A DNA stretch of 6,515 nt, from the NCBI GenBank assembly GCA_964390805.1, contig CAYMKL010000215.1, positions 1 to 6,515 of the forward strand. Reading direction: 5' to 3'. Under the pieces are notes generated by a model. That model was not told where the DNA came from. It saw nothing but the letters and a program-made list of their open reading frames with translations, and searched no databases. Below, piece by piece: positions 4,842-6,515 of the stretch. Within the stretch, counting starts at the first letter, position 1; every line of letters starts with the position of its first letter. This DNA is from CAYMKL01 sp964390805. Lineage in GTDB: Bacteria; Chloroflexota; Anaerolineae; VGOG01. The position numbers and the translations under genes were made by a program.

Positions 4842-5819
4842 ATGAAAGCAATTGTCTACACAGAATTCGGCCCACCGGAAGTTCTTCAGCTCCAAGAGGT
4901 GGAAAAACCTACCCCCAAGGATCATGAAGTACTGATAAGAATATATGCGACAACAGTGGCAGCAGAGGACCCAGCAATACGACGTTCTCCAGGCTTCAAT
5001 GGTCTTAGGAAACCCCGAAAAACAATACTTGGGGCTTATCTAGCCGGGGAGGTTGAAGCGGTAGGAAAGGATGTAAAACGATTCAGAAAGGGTGACCAGG
5101 TTCTTGGATCTACCTTTCCTGGGGCTGGCGCTTATGCCGAGTACGTATGTATGCCTGAAAAAGGGGCGCTGGCAAGTAAACCGGCCAATATGACTTATGA
5201 GGAAGCCGCCGCCGTTCCCAATGGCGAATTAACGGCATTGCCTTTTCTCAGAGATAAGGGAAATATCCAGAGTGGACAAAAGGTCCTTATCAATGGCGCT
5301 TCTGGAGCGGTAGGTTCTGCTGCGGTACAGCTTGCCAAGTACTACGGGGCAGAAGTCACCGGCGTGTGCAGTACCTCAAATTTGGAAATGGTGAAATCCC
5401 TGGGAGCCGACAGGGTCATTGATTACACTAAAGAGGATTTTACCCAAACCGGTCAGACCTACGATATCATTTTTGACGCAGTAGGCAAGAGTTCGTTTTC
5501 ACGTTGTAAAGATTCACTAACGAAGAATGGGATATATCTTACAACGGTCCCTATGCCGGCGGACATGCTTCAAATGCTGTGGACTTCAATGGCAGGTGGT
5601 AAGAAGGTAAGGTTTGCGGCCACAGGTTTGAGGCCAATGAGCAAGAAGGCTGAAGATCTGGTCTTCATCAAGGAGCTTATTGAGGCGGGAAAGATGCAAG
5701 CGGTCATAGACAGACGTTATCCCCTGGAACAGACTGCCGAGGCTCACAGGTATGTCGAAAGAGGGCACAAAAAGGGAAAGGTAGTCATCACAGTGGAACA
5801 TAATAACAAAACCCAATAG
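4842..5819 (+). CDS. MDR-superfamily NAD(P)-dependent oxidoreductase (zinc-independent, quinone-oxidoreductase type)
   Basis: A 325-residue soluble medium-chain dehydrogenase/reductase. It opens with MKAIVYTEFGPPEVLQLQEV, then the GroES-like catalytic domain with LGAYLAGEVEAVGKDVKRFRKGDQVLG (63-89) and GAYAEYV (96-102). The Rossmann domain carries NGASGAVGSAAVQLAKYYGA at 151-170 as the nucleotide-binding loop, followed by LGADRVIDYT (187-196) and YDIIFDAVGK (207-216). The C-terminal part ends GKVVITVEHNNKTQ. I see neither the cysteine-rich structural-zinc lobe nor the Cys/His catalytic zinc ligands of alcohol dehydrogenases, so a zinc-free reductase of quinones or enones is likely; the substrate is unknown. 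Length is normal. The start is supported by GAGG at 4830-4833, 8 nt before the ATG. Its codon use (many AAA, ATA, AGA) looks more AT-rich than its neighbours. The last codons are duplicated at 4377-4400. It probably forms an operon with the gene at 5870. Confidence 0.93.
   Translation: MKAIVYTEFGPPEVLQLQEVEKPTPKDHEVLIRIYATTVAAEDPAIRRSPGFNGLRKPRKTILGAYLAGEVEAVGKDVKRFRKGDQVLGSTFPGAGAYAEYVCMPEKGALASKPANMTYEEAAAVPNGELTALPFLRDKGNIQSGQKVLINGASGAVGSAAVQLAKYYGAEVTGVCSTSNLEMVKSLGADRVIDYTKEDFTQTGQTYDIIFDAVGKSSFSRCKDSLTKNGIYLTTVPMPADMLQMLWTSMAGGKKVRFAATGLRPMSKKAEDLVFIKELIEAGKMQAVIDRRYPLEQTAEAHRYVERGHKKGKVVITVEHNNKTQ
5793..5816 (+). repeat. 24-nt direct repeat, downstream copy (end of the oxidoreductase gene)
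   Basis: This is the in-gene partner of 4377-4400, differing only at 5812 (C here, T at 4396). It covers the codons for VEHNNKTQ directly before the TAG stop. The two copies lie 1416 nt apart in the same orientation and bracket almost the whole oxidoreductase gene with its upstream region. Confidence 0.65.
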
Positions 5820-5869
5820 CAACATTAGGCATCATTATCTGGAAATCAAAGCAGAAAGGACGGAAGACC

Positions 5870-6313
5870 ATGGAGCAGAACCGGGCCATGCAAATCATGG
5901 CGCAAGGCTACGTTTGATCGGAGGCCGTACTGCTGGCCGTGTGCCAGGAATTCGAGATGGAGACAGGGAACGATGTCATTCCCCGGATAGCCAGCGCGTT
6001 CGGCGGCGGGATCGGCAACACGGGGGCCGTCTGCGGTGCCGTCGCTGGTGCGGTGATGGCTATCGGCCTCAAGAAGGAGCAGGGCGACACCATGGAGGAC
6101 TGGTTCCGCATAGCGGCGGTGGCGCAGGAGTTTCGTCGCCGCTTCGAGGCCGAGATGGGGACCATCAACTGCCGCGAATTGACGGGGGCGGATCTGACCA
6201 CGGAGGAGGGGATCGCGCAGTACATGAGCTCTGACAAACCCCAGACGGTCTGCTTTCCTGCGGTCGGCGTAGCTTACCGGCTGGTGGTGGATCTGCTGAA
6301 GGAAACCTCGTAG
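5870..6313 (+). CDS. C_GCAxxG_C_C-family redox protein, probable selenoprotein (in-frame UGA at codon 16)
   Basis: Read through UGA at 5915-5917, this gives 147 residues that match the C_GCAxxG_C_C putative redox-protein family along their whole length: GYV-U-SEAVLLAV (13-24) where the family has G..CSQAVL, FGGGIGNTG (44-52), CGAVAGAVMAIGL (55-67), the CREL motif (C101) and the late CFPAVGVAYRLV motif (C128). The UGA falls exactly on the first conserved cysteine, the usual position for a Cys-to-Sec exchange. AAAGGA at 5855-5860 is 9 nt before the ATG at 5870, so translation is set to begin upstream of the UGA. The only alternative start, GTG at 5939, has no Shine-Dalgarno and would lose that motif. 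A short hairpin 15 nt after the UGA may be the SECIS. The gene is 50 nt after the oxidoreductase with no terminator between, so co-transcription is likely. Family function is redox-related but undefined. A point mutation (TGC or TGT to TGA) or sequencing error is the alternative. Confidence 0.78.
5915..5947 (+). promoter_or_regulatory. Sec-coding UGA with candidate bacterial SECIS hairpin
   Basis: UGA is at 5915-5917. CTGGC at 5933-5937 pairs with GCCAG at 5943-5947, giving a 5-bp upper stem with the five-base loop CGUGU. A G is in the second loop position, and 20 nt separate the UGA from the loop. Bacterial SECIS elements are expected as a small stem-loop inside the coding region at roughly this distance, with G in the first two loop bases, so the geometry is acceptable. 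The lower stem is weak, and an alternative GGCC/GGCC pairing (5923-5938) competes. Support is therefore moderate. Confidence 0.45.
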
Positions 6314-6398
6314 TCAGGGGCCGTAGCGCTCGAGTTCCCGTCCAGTGCAAACCCACCGCAGGCTTGACAAACGGGAGGGCGAGAAGGACACAAATCAT

Positions 6399-6464
6399 AT
6401 GAGCAAAAAACATGTGCGTACAATTCTTGCGGTTATCTTGGGTGCGGTTGTCGGCACAATTTAG
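6399..6464 (+). CDS. Very small hydrophobic ORF, possibly a truncated membrane-protein start
   Basis: ATG at 6399 is preceded by AAGGA at 6384-6388 with 10-nt spacing. It encodes 21 residues: a basic MSKKHVR start followed by the hydrophobic TILAVILGAVVGTI, ending at TAG 6462-6464. It looks like a single membrane segment or the first helix of a longer protein cut short; the same frame stays open after the stop to the window end. It may be a real small membrane peptide, the broken 5' end of a gene, or chance. I recognise no family. Confidence 0.35.
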   Translation: MSKKHVRTILAVILGAVVGTI

Positions 6465-6515
6465 AAGTTTCCCGATTCTGGGGTCAGGTACAGAAGGCAG
6501 GTAAACCGTAACGAT

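Noticed and set aside
4486..4927. ORFs of 118-143 residues on both strands in the intergenic mosaic
   Set aside because: They run through the terminator-like hairpin, overlap the oxidoreductase start, lack ribosome-binding sites and have no family resemblance.
5939..6313. GTG-started version of the C_GCAxxG_C_C gene (124 residues)
   Set aside because: It has no Shine-Dalgarno and drops the conserved N-terminal motif that is present in frame upstream, across the UGA.
6364..6369. Perfect TTGACA -35 hexamer upstream of the small ORF
   Set aside because: No -10-like hexamer occurs at 15-19 nt downstream.

Overview
The window looks like a chromosomal segment from a Chloroflexota-type bacterium, most likely an Anaerolineae-like lineage. 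This is inferred from three things: a very large LuxR/MalT-type (LAL) regulator with the N-terminus and linker style common there; short dispersed repeats of the 'CCCTTCGACTNCGCTCAGGG' kind that intrude into coding sequence; and a small conserved protein with a 'GHLD.RWADWFEGLT' core. No taxonomic marker is present, so the assignment is tentative. Every gene I accept is on the + strand; I found nothing convincing on the - strand.

Layout. (1) 69-2861 encodes a 930-residue ATP-dependent LuxR-family activator (P-loop ATPase, TPR-like sensor region, C-terminal HTH), closed by a good intrinsic terminator at 2907-2948. (2) 2968-3121 is a control region: an 18-bp perfect palindrome plus two further half-sites overlap a good sigma-70-like promoter (-35 at 3018, -10 at 3042). 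It drives a 102-residue conserved protein of unknown function (3122-3430), whose C-terminal end is supplied by a dispersed repeat. (3) 3591-4292 encodes a six-helix membrane protein (DUF4386-like), preceded by a 9+9 bp inverted repeat. (4) 4293-4841 has no gene. It is a mosaic of a 16-bp perfect hairpin, a 24-nt repeat shared with the 3' end of the next gene, a dispersed repeat, an 11-bp hairpin, a terminator-like hairpin and a candidate promoter. (5) 4842-5819 encodes a zinc-independent MDR-superfamily NAD(P)-dependent (quinone-type) oxidoreductase. (6) 5870-6313 encodes a C_GCAxxG_C_C-family redox protein whose first conserved cysteine position is an in-frame UGA, with a good Shine-Dalgarno upstream of the UGA and a candidate SECIS hairpin just after it. 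I call it a probable selenoprotein of 147 residues. A conventional gene caller would truncate it to a GTG start at 5939. (7) 6399-6464 is a very small hydrophobic ORF of uncertain status.

How they fit together. The oxidoreductase and the probable selenoprotein are 50 nt apart with no terminator between them, so they plausibly form a redox operon read from the promoter near 4734-4762. The LuxR/LAL regulator is separated from everything downstream by its own terminator; whether it controls any neighbour cannot be seen from sequence. The strongest observation is the UGA-containing gene. The next strongest are the repeats that have entered coding sequence, and the duplicated oxidoreductase 3' end, which suggests a lost or recombined second copy.
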